From Myrica gale (Eukaryota; Streptophyta; Magnoliopsida; Fagales; Myricaceae): a stretch of 64,000 bases of DNA. Positions 34,718 to 46,445 of this stretch are shown piece by piece. The DNA lies in NCBI GenBank assembly GCA_963930655.1, contig OZ005605.1:22327501-22391500 (forward strand), in the 5' to 3' direction. Position 1 is the stretch's first letter; every line of letters begins with the position of its first letter. The notes under the pieces are model-generated. The model searched no databases, was not told where the DNA came from, and was given only the letters and a program-made list of their open reading frames with translations. The position numbers were made by a program, and so were the translations under genes.

Positions 34718-35302
34718 TTGGTATTAGAAACAGCAGCTTCTTCGAGAACCTTGGATTGCAAAACCGGGAGACAACTGGTTTGGAGTTGGGTCCAGATGGC
34801 ACTGACCTGAGTTGGGCCAGAGTTCAAACAGTTTTAACATCCTCCTGTTAGGTTACTGGTTGGGCCCAACAGCTCACTAAATTAAAATATGGTAGAATCA
34901 TAGTATCCCATTGAGACGATGGGCTGCTTAGATTTTAAACGGTTAGTGGGAAAACCCATAAGTTCTGTTTTTGTGATCCCTCGGCCCTCAGTTTCGTGCA
35001 TCTCTGCAATTTACTTTCTTCTAGAACTCTATATAATGACAAAGGATGGATGATGAATGTAGAAGTGGATAAAAATCAGAGAGGATAAAAATGTTGTTTC
35101 AGTTCATATAGTATAATTAAGTTCAAAGTTATAGAATTAAGCTTTTGAATTAAGTTGCTTTTAAATTAAGTAGTATTTATATCATAAGTCATACTCCTCA
35201 AATATTTATCTACTCAATATGAATGTGCGGTACTTATGTTACGGTAGCACTTTAGAGTGACATTATATTTGTCGTGCAAAGCACTATCGTCAAGATAATT
35301 CC

Positions 35303-35341
<39 letters not shown>

Positions 35342-36029
35342 GTAATTACATATTACCCTGATGTAGAGTTTTGCAACTTTTTCCACGTAATGTTATCAAA
35401 TTTAATTGAATATAATCGCTTTTTTTCTTTTTAAACTTTTAACCAACTTTTACATTCCCGGAAATTATTATTATTATATTTTTTTATGAATATTTCTGTA
35501 CATGTGATGTCCAACTACTTTATATTATTTAAAGTTATCATATGTAATATACAACCTCGACGAAAAACAATGGAAACATATATAATTTGTAATTGTCACA
35601 TAATAAATAATAAACCCGTGGAGGAACCCGAAACGGCAGCAGATCAGATGTACACAAGTCTCTCACAATTTTTTATTACACCCACGTGAATTCTCCTAGA
35701 AGGCAAACCACCGCACATAACCCAACCTAGGAATAATCCAAAACCGGACACTTTCCCCTGATTTCGCAAATTGACAGTCAATCTCAGTGTCTCACCCCTT
35801 AAATAATTACCTGACAGTCTCAAACATGCCCGTCAACAAATATATAGATAACTCCAGTAACATGTGATCCACACAGCATAAGAAATTGGTTGTGCCAGTA
35901 ACTGTTGCTATAGATTCCCGACTATGGAAAAAATATATACATATTACAATAGGTCCCCACTCCAGCTCACCAACTTGGCCGCCACCAGTAAAGAGTAAAG
36001 ACGTTGTTCTGGAATTATCAAAATGAATC
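34718..36029. other. intergenic, upstream of pyruvate decarboxylase
   Basis: Holds a TTA microsatellite at 35303-35340 (about 12 units). No gene recognised. The last few hundred bases are probably promoter. Confidence 0.45.
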
Positions 36030-36040
36030 AAACCAACGGC
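36030..36040 (+). promoter_or_regulatory. near-match to the hypoxia-responsive promoter element
   Basis: AAACCAACGGC lies about 350 bp before the pyruvate decarboxylase start. The published HRPE core bound by group VII ERF factors reads AAACCA followed by three G/C and GC, so this differs at one position. A GT-motif TGGTTT near 36211 and AAACCAAA near 36291 add to an anaerobic-response pattern. Site function is inference. Confidence 0.4.
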
Positions 36041-36390
36041 AAAATGGCACAACTTTACCGAAAATGTATCACCCACAGAGATCAAAGGCACGCGATTAAT
36101 TTGTAGTTAGTCCATTCCAGGCTTTGACACTTCGACCAATCGTAGTTCTATGTGCTGCTCTCTCGCCTCCCTCTATACCCCCATGACCTTTATCATTCCT
36201 GTGACTGCCCATGGTTTCTGAAAACCCACTCTTTATCCGGCGCTTATCTTCCCAAAACCTATATTAACACAGTCGAAACCCCTCCAAAAACCAAAAAAGC
36301 TTATCTTCCCAAAACCTATATTACACAGTCGAAACTCCTCCAAAACCCAAAAAACCTGATTAGAGGATCGAAGATTTAATTTTTTTTGGT

Positions 36391-39300
36391 ATGGATTCTT
36401 CTAATTCCGTTGGCTCACTGCCCCGCCCCAGCACGGCTCCCGCGCCGGTCCTCCCGGCCTGCTATAGCGCCACAATGGGGAGCCACCTGGCCAGGAGGCT
36501 CGCGGAGATCGGCGTGAGGGACGTGTTCTCCGTCCCCGGCGACTTCAACCTGACCCTACTGGACTACCTGATAGCCGAGCCGCAGCTGAACCTGGTTGGC
36601 TGCTGCAACGAGCTCAACGCCGGGTACGCCGCGGACGGTTACGCGCGCGCCAAGGGAGTTGGTGCTTGCGTCGTCACCTTCACGGTCGGCGGGCTCAGCG
36701 TTATCAACGCTATTGCTGGCGCTTACAGTGAGAACTTGCCGGTGATTTGTATAGTCGGTGGGCCCAACTCCAACGATTACGGGACCAACCGAGTCCTCCA
36801 TCACACAATCGGGTTGCCCGATTTCTCACAAGAGCACAGGTGCTTTCAAACAGTCACTTGCTTTCAGGTAACTAAGAAACGAAGTTGGTTTATGTTATAT
36901 TTGTCTGTATATATGGGTAAGATCGTGCTCTTGGTGTATGGACTATCTCAAACGTTTGGTCCTCAGTTTGATAGATTTGCGTTCCAAATGTGATGGTTAA
37001 TGCGACAGGCAGTGGTGAATAACTTGGAAGATGCGCACGAGCAGATCGACACAGCAATTTCGACTGCTTTGAAGGAGAGCAAACCGGTGTATATCAGCAT
37101 CAGTTGTAATTTGGCTGGGATCCCTCATCCCACTTTCTCTAGGGAGCCCGTACCCTTCTTGCTAGCACCAAAGTATGGAATCTCTCTCACTATTAGACTC
37201 CGGATTTTGTAGTTTCTTGTGATTTGACTGGTCTTTCTTGAAATTTTTGTTCCAAAATATGGTTTACCTAATACTTTTAGGGACGTACGTAGTTGATGAC
37301 TGTTATGGTGAAATGCAAGGAAAAGATTAACGTTTATACTAGGAAAAGTGCGCATAATGAATTGACTCTGGTGACCACCCTTCTCATGCAGGGTTAGCAA
37401 TCAATTCGGACTAGAAGCAGCTGTGGAAGCGGCTGCTGAGTTTTTGAATAAAGCTGTGAAACCTGTCATTGTGGGTGGGCCAAAGTTAAGGGTCGCAAAG
37501 GCACAAAAGGCTTTCGTAGAGCTTGCAGATGCCAGTGGGTATCCAATAGCTGTTATGCCCTCAGGTAAAGGACTAGTTCCGGAGCACCATCCACACTTTA
37601 TTGGAACTTACTGGGGTGCTGTCAGCACCGGCTTCGTTGGGGAGATTGTGGAGTCTGCTGATGCCTATGTTTTTGTCGGCCCCATCTTCAATGATTACAG
37701 CTCTGTTGGTTACTCTTTGTTGATCAAGAAGGAGAAATCATTAATAGTGCAACCTAACCGTGTGACTATAGCTAATGGTCCGTCTTTTGGCTGGGTTTTC
37801 ATGGCTGATTTCTTAAGTGCATTGGCCAAAAAGCTGAAGGAAAACGGCACAGCTCTTGAGAACTACCGAAGGATCTTTGTGCCACCAGGCATCCCCCTGA
37901 CATGTGAGAAAGATGAGCCGCTTAGAGTTAATGTTCTCTTCAAGCACATTCAGGTAAGGCAGAAGACTCAGAATACAGAACTATTATTGTCATGTTTTAG
38001 TAGATGGTTGATCTCTATGAAAGACTCATGTCAACTTCAAGTTGTCCCGAATAACAGTTCCCCTTGTCTAAATATTTAGTATGGTCGGTGTAGAATGACA
38101 CCCATTGTTTAGCACACATGCCCGTCATCGTTCTCCATCATTTTTTTTCCCACTCTGGGGATTGTAAGACTCTGTCCTCATCCATCAGAGCTGCCACATT
38201 CTTATAAGTTCTTTTTCTGAACGTCCTCATAGGGTAAGTGTTGGTTCTTTATAATGATATCTTGTGTTGGTAATTTGAAGAACTACATACTTGAATAATC
38301 TTAGTAATACCCAGTTTTTTTCCCGTGTCTTTGTTAGTGTATGCTGCCATTTTTCAGCACTTAATCTATTAATTAAACAGGAGATGCTGAGTGGAGACAC
38401 CGCAGTAATTTCTGAAACTGGAGACTCGTGGTTCAACTGCCAGAAGCTCCACCTCCCTGAGAACTGCGGGTAAGCCAGAGTTCGCATTACACAGTTTAGA
38501 AGTTTATAAGTCAGCCGGGTACACTGTTTTATCCCAATTGCATATAGGTACGAATTCCAGATGCAGTATGGATCCATTGGCTGGTCAGTCGGTGCCACTC
38601 TCGGATATGCTCAGGCTGTCAAAGATAAGCGTGTGATTGCCTGTATTGGTGATGGTAGTTTCCAGGTTAGTATTAGCTATGATATGGACTTTTATGACAT
38701 GTTTGTGGTGGTAGTAATTTAGCATCGGGACAGGTAGACCGGGGATCCTATTTTCTGCCCCTGCTTTGGCTCCTTGTCCTGGCCTTGTGACATTGTTATG
38801 TCTTGGTATGGGATTCCTACTAAAGAACTATGCCTTAATTCAGGTGACAGCTCAAGACATATCGACAATGATTCGATGCGGTCAAAGGACCATTATATTT
38901 CTAATCAATAATGGAGGTTATACAATTGAAGTGGAGATTCATGATGGCCCATACAACGTCATTAAGAACTGGGATTACACTGGCCTTGTTGATGCCATCC
39001 ATAATGGCGAAGGGAAATGCTGGACTACCAAGGTTGGTATAAAGAACATTGAGTTGCAACATCTTATATCACATCTAAGGGAACACTCCTTACGCATATG
39101 CTTTCCCTTCTTCAATTACTCAGGGTGGCACAATTCCCTGTTTGTTAGGGGTTTGATTATAATTGGTAAATAACTTAACCACCCAGTATTTTTTCGTGAT
39201 ACATGAGTATATTTTGTCGTATTCCATAACAAAGAGTCTGAGAACCAACCAATTGGAGCCATACTATACTTTTTTGTTTTTTTCTTTGCTATTAATTGTT

Positions 39301-39822
39301 GTCTTGGCATTATCTATTTCATTCTTCCTGTGGTCTTTCAAAAAGTATTGCTCTGTTTGCTGTTTGCCGCTTGTTTTCTGGCCTTATCTCAGATAAATTA
39401 AAGTTCACGTGATTCAAAAATTCAAATCTTCAAGGAGCTAAAATGGTACCTAAAATCTGAATATTTTAAGCATGCATGTCATTAAGTCATATACACGAAA
39501 CGCAAAGGAGTAGGTGCAGAGGACCCTGGAGTCAAAAAGATCAGACGGCTTGTGGTTCGTGTCTAGAAATTCTAAAGACGTATTTTTCCTCTAATAGTGT
39601 TAGTTTCTTGCTTCTTGGAGTATATTGATGGATTTCGTTGGTTGAATACAGGTACGTACAGAGACTGAACTGACGGAAGCAATTGCCACAGCAACAGGGG
39701 CAGAAAAGGATTCCTTATGTTTCATCGAAGTATTTGTGCACAAGGATGACACCAGCAAAGAGCTGCTGGAGTGGGGATCCCGAGTTTCTGCTGCTAACAG
39801 CCGCCCTCCAAATCCTCAATAA
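36391..39822 (+). CDS. PDC: pyruvate decarboxylase
   Basis: Seven exons (36391-36867, 37009-37172, 37392-37953, 38381-38469, 38548-38665, 38844-39032, 39652-39822) join in frame to 589 residues with GT/AG introns. The product converts pyruvate to acetaldehyde in the cytosol, the first step of ethanol fermentation. It needs thiamine diphosphate and magnesium. All key sites are visible: [15 protein letters not shown] with catalytic Glu74, the His pair in VLHHTIG (137-138), and the cofactor motif GDGS (465-468) to NNGGYTIE (Asn492-493, Glu499). The C-terminus [14 protein letters not shown] is the plant PDC ending. Length fits the family (about 590-610). The N-terminal 25 residues are proline/serine-rich and variable, as usual. 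Regulation by low oxygen is likely. Confidence 0.96.
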
Positions 39823-39910
39823 CAGATTGGTGTTGGGAGATTTCTTTGCTGCAGATGTGAAATTTGTATCCTGAGACCTAATCCAGAAGCCAGCGCCAAG
39901 CAGAACTTGA

Positions 39911-39916
39911 AATAAA
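39911..39916 (+). terminator. polyadenylation signal of pyruvate decarboxylase
   Basis: AATAAA about 90 bp after the stop codon. The position is typical for a plant near-upstream element. Confidence 0.5.
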
Positions 39917-40442
39917 AGAATACAGTTGCGTAGCTTAAACGAAATTTCTGTCAATCATGTTATTTCCTCCTGCTTTCTGTTGTGAGTATGAAGTTTTTGT
40001 TGCTGTATATGAGTATTGAACAATTTGGAGCTGTTATATATGCCCAGGTCTAATAATTTTGATTATATGAACATCTACGTCAAAAAAATTTCGAGTAGAT
40101 TGTGAATCCATAATCCAGCTGCGACACCCATATGTTATAAGTCGCCTACAGTAACTAGGAGACTTGTGCCACCCATATGCATGCATTAACAACGGAAGAT
40201 CGTCTTTTCCCTTTTTATAAAACGTGAAATTCAACCCTTTGCCTTTGGCTTTTCTCATGTTTATCTTCTTTCGTATTTTCGTGCCAGTTGCATCTCAACT
40301 AATCCCCCTGTATTTTCCGGCCATAGCCACTACCGATATTAATTCAATTAATTTTCAAGTAGTAGTATGGGTGAATGCTCGTAACCAAGATTAACGTCAT
40401 TATTAATTACTGATGAGACGCGACAACATGCATATTGCCAAT
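39917..40442. other. intergenic, no gene recognised
   Basis: Nothing recognisable other than the probable 3' end of the pyruvate decarboxylase transcript. Confidence 0.4.
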
Positions 40443-40459
40443 GCGCTGTGTTTCTTGTC

Positions 40460-40967
40460 TTTTTTTTTTCTTAAACACCAACTCATATTAATCAAAAAGC
40501 AGGAAAAACTGAGTCACAAAATAAAATAGAGTGCAGAATACAAGAGGAAGATAAATGATCCCTAGCAGTCCAATGCACCAAAAGATGTGCTTGCTGATTG
40601 AGTTTCCTCAGCACCCAATGAATAGTCCAGGACGATTGAACTAGCTGCGCTTGAGAAGTAAAATTTTAGGGTTGTTAAAATTTTAGGTATTGGGGTTGAT
40701 GAAAAAGTGAAGAGAGGTAATTTTTTATATTTTTTGTAGTGAAAAGTAGTGATTTGATAGGGAGAGAGATTATATTGTAATTTTTTATTGTGTTAAAATT
40801 TTAAGATGAGTAAAATTTTAGTATGCAAACGGAGCTTAAGAGCAGATGCCGCATAGAGAGAACAAGACCCTCGATTTTCCAGCAAGGGGTCTATGACGTA
40901 GCTGTCAAATCCTCCCAAAGTAGCAAAGAATCAGTCTCGAACAACACCTTCGACCATTGACGAGAGA
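40460..40967 (-). mobile_element. 5'-truncated LINE with RNase-H-like remnant, poly(A) and 17-bp target duplication
   Basis: The 17-bp sequence GCGCTGTGTTTCTTGTC occurs exactly at 40443-40459 and 40968-40984. A T-run at about 40460-40469 (the poly(A) end on the minus strand) follows the left copy, as expected after target-primed reverse transcription. The minus-strand interior reads FETDSLLLWEDL and IHWVLRKLNQQAHLLVHWTA, fragments of an RNase-H-like (RVT_3) domain, in different frames. A MITE splits it at 40657-40833. The insertion is dead, but the target duplications are perfect. Confidence 0.85.
40657..40833. mobile_element. MITE inserted in the LINE
   Basis: About 177 bp, similar to 33335-33515. 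Flanked by GCTTGAGA (40649-40656) and GCTTAAGA (40834-40841), 7 of 8 identical, a hAT-like duplication. The left tip appears shortened. It post-dates the LINE. Confidence 0.7.
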
Positions 40968-41055
40968 GCGCTGTGTTTCTTGTCGAGGTTGATATGATGG
41001 CCGGGAACCAATCAAATGGTTGTAAGTGGGCAGACATGCACGCTTAAACAAAGAA

Positions 41056-41449
41056 GGGATAAATACATTTTGCCCCCCTTATCTTTTGGGTCATTTACAC
41101 TTTGCACCCCAATGTTTTATTTTTGACACATTGGACCCTTTAACTTGCACATTTTTTCAATTTGGACCCCGTACCCAAATTGCCCGTTAATTTAGACGGA
41201 TTCCATTAAAACATGGGGTGCAATGTGTAAATGTCTCAAAAGATAAGAGGAGCAATGTATACATATCCCCAAAGATAACGGGGCAATGTGTAAATTTTAA
41301 ACGGAATTCGTCAATTTCAAAGGCTAAAATCGGGTACGGGGTCCAGATTGCAAAAATGTGGAAGATAATGGGTCTAATGTATCAAAAATAAAATATCGGG
41401 GTGTAAAGTGTAAATGACCCAAAGACAAGGGACAAAGTGTATTTATCCC
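41056..41449. mobile_element. Mutator-type MITE with 9-bp target duplication
   Basis: 394 bp. Tips GGGATAAATACATTTTGCCC and the complement of GGGATAAATACACTTTGTCC. The inverted arms extend well inward (GGGTCATTTACACTTTGCACC and its complement). Perfect 9-bp flanks AACAAAGAA (41047-41055 and 41450-41458). It shares the GGGATAAAT tip with the element at 21411-22464. Confidence 0.9.
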
Positions 41450-41458
41450 AACAAAGAA

Positions 41459-41773
41459 AGGTTAAAGGTGTAACACAAGTCGAGGTTGTCAGTGACAGAA
41501 GCTGATATTAGTAGGTCAGGCTGGACGGTAGGAATGGCTCTTGCCTAAGGTAGTATTTAAGACCTTGCCTTGAGGCTAAGTGGAGCCAGGTAGCATTTAG
41601 GTGGAATCACTACAAGTAGCAACGTCTCTAACTACCTCTGTCCACAACATTAAATATAGCATTCAAGGAGGACGGAAAACCTGGTTGATTTGTGTTCTTA
41701 CATTTAATGCTGTTTTTATTAATTATAACTTGACAGCAGGGAACACCGCAAATTTGCGACATTTCTTGTCCTC
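41459..41773. other. 5' flank of the secreted GDSL gene
   Basis: Probable promoter of the gene starting at 41774. No sure TATA box; TATTTAAG near 41553 is a weak candidate. Confidence 0.35.
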
Positions 41774-43763
41774 ATGAGAACTCCGACTGTGTCCATGAGA
41801 ACTCTTTTCCTCCTATCCATCTTGTGCCTCACTTTTGGGGGAGTTATCTCAACTCCTCAGCAATACGAGTCAATTTTCAACTTCGGTGACTCGCTTAGTG
41901 ACACGGGAAATTTCCTTCTTTCTGGTGCATTGGCATATCCGGTCATAGGGAAGTTCCCGTATGGCGAGACCTTCTTTCAGCGCGCAACCGGGCGGTGCTC
42001 TGATGGACGCCTAGTGATTGACTTCATTGGTATTCATCTCTTCTCATTCCTCATTTCCACCCATTTTTAGTACTTCACCTCTTTCTATACGCACCGAAAT
42101 AAGTCGAGATTAGTCTAATTGTTGAAGAAACGAAAAAAGGCTTATAAGTTCTGTTGATGTGCAATTAAAATGTAGCTGAGGCATTTGGTCTGCCATATCT
42201 TCGTCCATACCTATCAATAAAAAATGGTCAAGATGTACGGCATGGAGTAAATTTTGCTGTTGCTGGAGCCACCGCACTTGATCCACAGTTCTTCTATGAC
42301 AGAATTAGAGTGGGATCGCTCCTTTCGACAAATGACAGTCTGAGTGTTCAGCTTGATTGGTTTAAGAAGCTTAAGTCGTCCATCTGTACAAGCAAACAAG
42401 GTGACAAGATGATCTAAGACCAACGATTCATGACTAATTATGATCTTATTCTATTTGCCTTTTGTTTTGTAACATTATCAAGCATCCTTTGCAACTCATG
42501 TCTCAGATTGTGATAACTACTTCAAGAAATCGCTCTTTCTCGTGGGAGAAATTGGTGGGAACGATTATAATTACGCTTTCTTTGTCGGTGGAAGCATTAA
42601 AGAACTTCGAGCCGTCGTGCCTCTTGTCGTTGAAGCAATTACTAGGGCCACCAGTGTAAGTTCAATCATAACCGCGCTAGCTTTTACTTCTTAGGGGTCA
42701 AACTTTGTCAAGTGACCAAGTCTGTAACATTATGCTATGTTTTATATATGTTTTTATTTCCCCTTGCGTTTTTACGTCAGACACTGATAGAGGAAGGTGC
42801 GGTGGAGCTGGTGGTGCCGGGGAATTTGCCGATTGGGTGCTCCGCCGTCTACCTCACCTATTTTCCAAGCCCTAACAAAACAGACTACGACCCAAGAACT
42901 GGGTGTTTGAAGGAATTCAATGCTTTCGCCAAGTATCATAATAATCAACTAAAACGGGCTCTGGCGACGCTGAGAGAGAAGTACCCGCATGCAAGGATCA
43001 TTTATGCGGACTATTATGGTCCCGCCATGCGATTCTTTCATGCACCACGACATCACGGTCAGTTTCATCTCGAATATTGGGTGTATTACCTACCGGATAC
43101 CTTCTTGCAATATTTCTACCAAAAACACCTTTAATTTGTAATTTTTTGCGATATCGTATTCTTGCTTATTTTGATGATATGAACATAACAGCTCATGAAT
43201 TTGTCATTATAATCTTTTGATTTTCAGAAAATCTTAAAACGAACAAATTCCTAATCGACTATTGTACGCTGTCTTGATTATCAACATCTTATAGTTTCTA
43301 ATGATGTTTTAACGTACGTAATACCCACCGGCCAATTGAATCTATGTGCATATACGTTTTCAGAATACCCACCAATTGTCATGAGTATTGAAAGTTTAGA
43401 CTTATGCAGCAAATTGAGAAGAACAAAAGAATTTTTTGCTAAGAAAAAAAAAAAAAAAGAGAAGAACAGAGAATCTGATCAGCTTATTACCAGTTGTCAA
43501 ATGTTAGCATTGAAATTTGGCGAATTATTGATGCAGGTTTTATGAGTGGTACTCTAACAGCTTGTTGCGGAGGGGGTGGACCGTACAATTTCAATATTTC
43601 GGCAAGGTGTGGTCACACTGGATCCACAGCCTGTAAAGATCCATCCGCTCATGCAAACTGGGACGGTATTCACTTAACGGAAGCAGCTTACCGGTACATA
43701 GCCAAGGCTTTAATGAATGGCCCTTTTACCACTGATCCATCGCTCACGTCCTCTTCACTCTAG
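41774..43763 (+). CDS. secreted GDSL esterase/lipase
   Basis: Five exons (41774-42029, 42176-42400, 42507-42655, 42781-43057, 43537-43763) give 377 residues with consistent phases and GT/AG introns. A signal peptide is evident (hydrophobic LFLLSILCLTFGGVIS, cleavage near residue 26), so the enzyme is probably secreted to the apoplast. FNFGDSLSDTGN carries the nucleophile Ser40, GEIGGNDYN the block III Asn179, and DGIHLTEAAY the Asp345/His348 pair. The plant hallmark GNLPIGC is present. The length is that of the large plant GDSL family (about 350-390). A second in-frame ATG at 41795 also precedes the signal segment. The natural acyl substrate cannot be told from sequence. Confidence 0.93.
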
Positions 43764-44324
43764 ACAATATCAATCTCATTTCTCCCCCTTGACCAAGTAC
43801 CAACCCAGGCCCGGCCCCTTCTCTTTCTGATCCCTTGCCTATATAATTATCTTGGACTCTGTCATGAAGAATGAATGGAGTGGTTTAATTTAAGCTTTTT
43901 GGGAACTTACACGGTTCTATTTGAAAGTTTACCTGTGGAATATTGATCTTGAATAACGATTTTGAACTTATCCACTATTGAATCTTCAATCTTCGATAAT
44001 CTTCAAATTTTATTGATCTTACACCTTGAGTCGTTTGATTTCACAATTGAGCAGCCCAAGTGTTCTCTTTCCTTTATTTCCATGCTCACAACTGTCGTAG
44101 TATTTTTCAGAGGTCTTGATGCTCAACCCAAAACTTGCGATAGACTATCTCATAGCTATCTTTTTATATAAAACTGTCACTACAAAAAACAGACCTTTAG
44201 TACTTACAAACGAAATGGGTAAAATTGATTTGGTACTTACAAACGAAATGGGTACTTAATACTACCTTGGTTACTTAACACTGCCTTAAAAAGGAAGACA
44301 TTGCCAATATCCTGAAACTTGGGT
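43764..44324. other. 3' flank and intergenic; CACTA-like tip at about 44172
   Basis: CACTACAAAAAACAGACC near 44172 resembles a CACTA left tip, and a block around TACTTACAAACGAAATGGGT is repeated at once (about 44200 and 44235). No right tip was found. Confidence 0.35.
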
Positions 44325-44630
44325 TATGTTCATTTTTAACTTTTTTTCAAGATTCAAATATATTCATAAAATTACTACCGAACATCTTAAGAATTCAAAC
44401 ACAAACATCAATACATTTTACACAATCTCCAACAACTTTTTACTTTTTTATTCAACATAAATTTTTTCTCTCTGTACTTTTTCACATAACTCCAATATTT
44501 TTTTATTAAACAATTACATCAAATCATTTCTCTCTCCACTTTACACAAACACCTATAAAATACTATTCAACATAAATATTCACAACTTCTCTAAAATTCT
44601 ATATTTTTACCCAACACGAACATATCCTTT
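44325..44630. mobile_element. MITE, same family as 10340-10632
   Basis: Starts GGGTTATGTTCATTTTTAAC and ends CAACACGAACATATCC. Long similarity to the copy in intron 2 of the CPRD49-type gene. Confidence 0.7.
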
Positions 44631-45009
44631 GAGTACTTTCAACTTTAAATAAGAATTATTTGTCTCCACGCTTAGCTAGTACATATATATTTTCTAATCA
44701 TTAGCTAGTACATATCGGTCTGCTTTGCTTTCATTTTCTTGTACTTTAATTGATGGCTTTTATGACATGTCAAAGTAGCATTCAAAATTACTATTTGAGA
44801 TGCATGAGTAGGCTGCGGGCGATTTAGCGAAAACTAGTCTTTAATTTATAATTCGAAACCATAATGTACAGTTGAAAGTTGAAAGTTGAAACTTGTTTGC
44901 GTTGGAAGTATTTTGGAACTTGACCTGGCTGGACAAGTCTAGCTACTGTCTTTTATTTATTTATTTGAGAATGACCCGTTGTTCTCTTCATTAATCGATA
45001 TTCCCTGAT

Positions 45010-46390
45010 TCTGTGACTGACTCATCTGACTTGGCCGAGTCAACCCAATGCCCATTAATTAATTGCGTCATACATATATGCATGCCACAATGCCGGGTAA
45101 GATATATACATGAAGGAGAAATTAACACAGTGAGCCGGTCGTGATCAATAGAAGTGTATGGCTGATGACAAGTGATGATGATTTCATTAATGAGCCCATT
45201 TAAAAGGGATCAGAAATCTGAGACTGTGCTCCTAATGAGCCCATTTAAGGGCAAATGAAAGGGCTGCAGTTCATTTGCTATGAAGCCCACCTTATGCAGA
45301 CAATTAATGGGCCTCGGACCCAAGCCTCTCTCCATTTAACCCAACCACTCACTAGTGTCCTGCCTTACCTGGGCCTAGTTAGGATCCACAGGAAGAGAGT
45401 TAGGATCCACAGGAAGAGTCCCTAACCCTGAGCCAATTTCTCTGGCCCTCTATTAGACTGTTGCTGCTCCATTATCCACGTAAGCTCCCAGTTATCCTCC
45501 AAATCAGAAGACCCAACTCATAGCAGCAACACTCGTCCATATCTCCGTTGCGCAGCGGGGATTCTGTTAGTTAGAAAAATTATTTTATTAGCATTTCTCT
45601 CTCTTCTAATCATTGAACACAGTACGTCGGTCAAGTAGTTATTTTTGGCGCATGCAAGCATGTATATAGTTGGGAAGGTCACTTTTGTATAGAATTGATT
45701 TTGGGTAGTCATACTTAATCTCGTATAATTAAAAATTTAGTTAATTTTGTAAGTATGATAAAAAATTTAGTTAATTCCGTAATTTTTAAAATGACGATTT
45801 AAAACCTTTAACTTATAAAACACATCAATTCACGTCTCTCCAAATTAAACGTTAAATCAAATAAAAAATTATAAAAAATGATCCAGACGTCTCTTCAAGA
45901 AAAATTACTAGAAATATTATAAAATTTATTAAAAATAAAAAATAATATATTTTTAAAAAGTAATTTTTAAAATAAAATTATTGAAACTTTATTTTAATAA
46001 TTTATTTATTTTAAATTTATTTCTTAATTTTTTATTATTTTACTTATTTTTAATATTTAGTTTTAGAAGTACATTTAGATCATTTTGTATGATAAAATTT
46101 AGGGGCTAACTATAATTTTTGCTCACTCTAACTATGACTTTACGTACCCCAATTGATTTTGATACAATACCATCTTCCACAGCTACATTGAGAAAACTAA
46201 CACCCTCCGTCTTTGGAATCAAACATCACAGCAGTACTCCGTCGATGAATGCAAATGATTGGACGAAAGGAAATTTTAAAAATTGAAGGTGAGTCGACGG
46301 AGAATGACGTACGGTACCAAACATGAGTTAAGGTTTGGTATTTGAGTACAGAAGCAAGTGCACCCATGGGCCGGTGACTCTCTGAACTGG
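45010..46390. repeat. downstream flank of the phospholipase locus, duplicated at 52459-53085
   Basis: Several long blocks recur in the same order: GACTTGGCCGAGT(C/T)AACCC, GCGTCATACATATATGCATG, GTGAGCCGGTCGTGATCAAT, CATCTTCCACAGCTAC-type sequence and CACCCATGGGCCGG. This copy is longer than the second. It also holds a small direct repeat around TAGGATCCACAGGAAGAG (about 45380-45420). Confidence 0.85.
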
Positions 46391-46445
46391 AACTAATTAG
46401 CACAGGCCGAATGCATCAATTAAAGCGGCGATGGGTAGGTGAAGG

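Noticed and set aside
36556-36804. Minus-strand frame of 82 codons
   Set aside because: Shadow of pyruvate decarboxylase exon 1.
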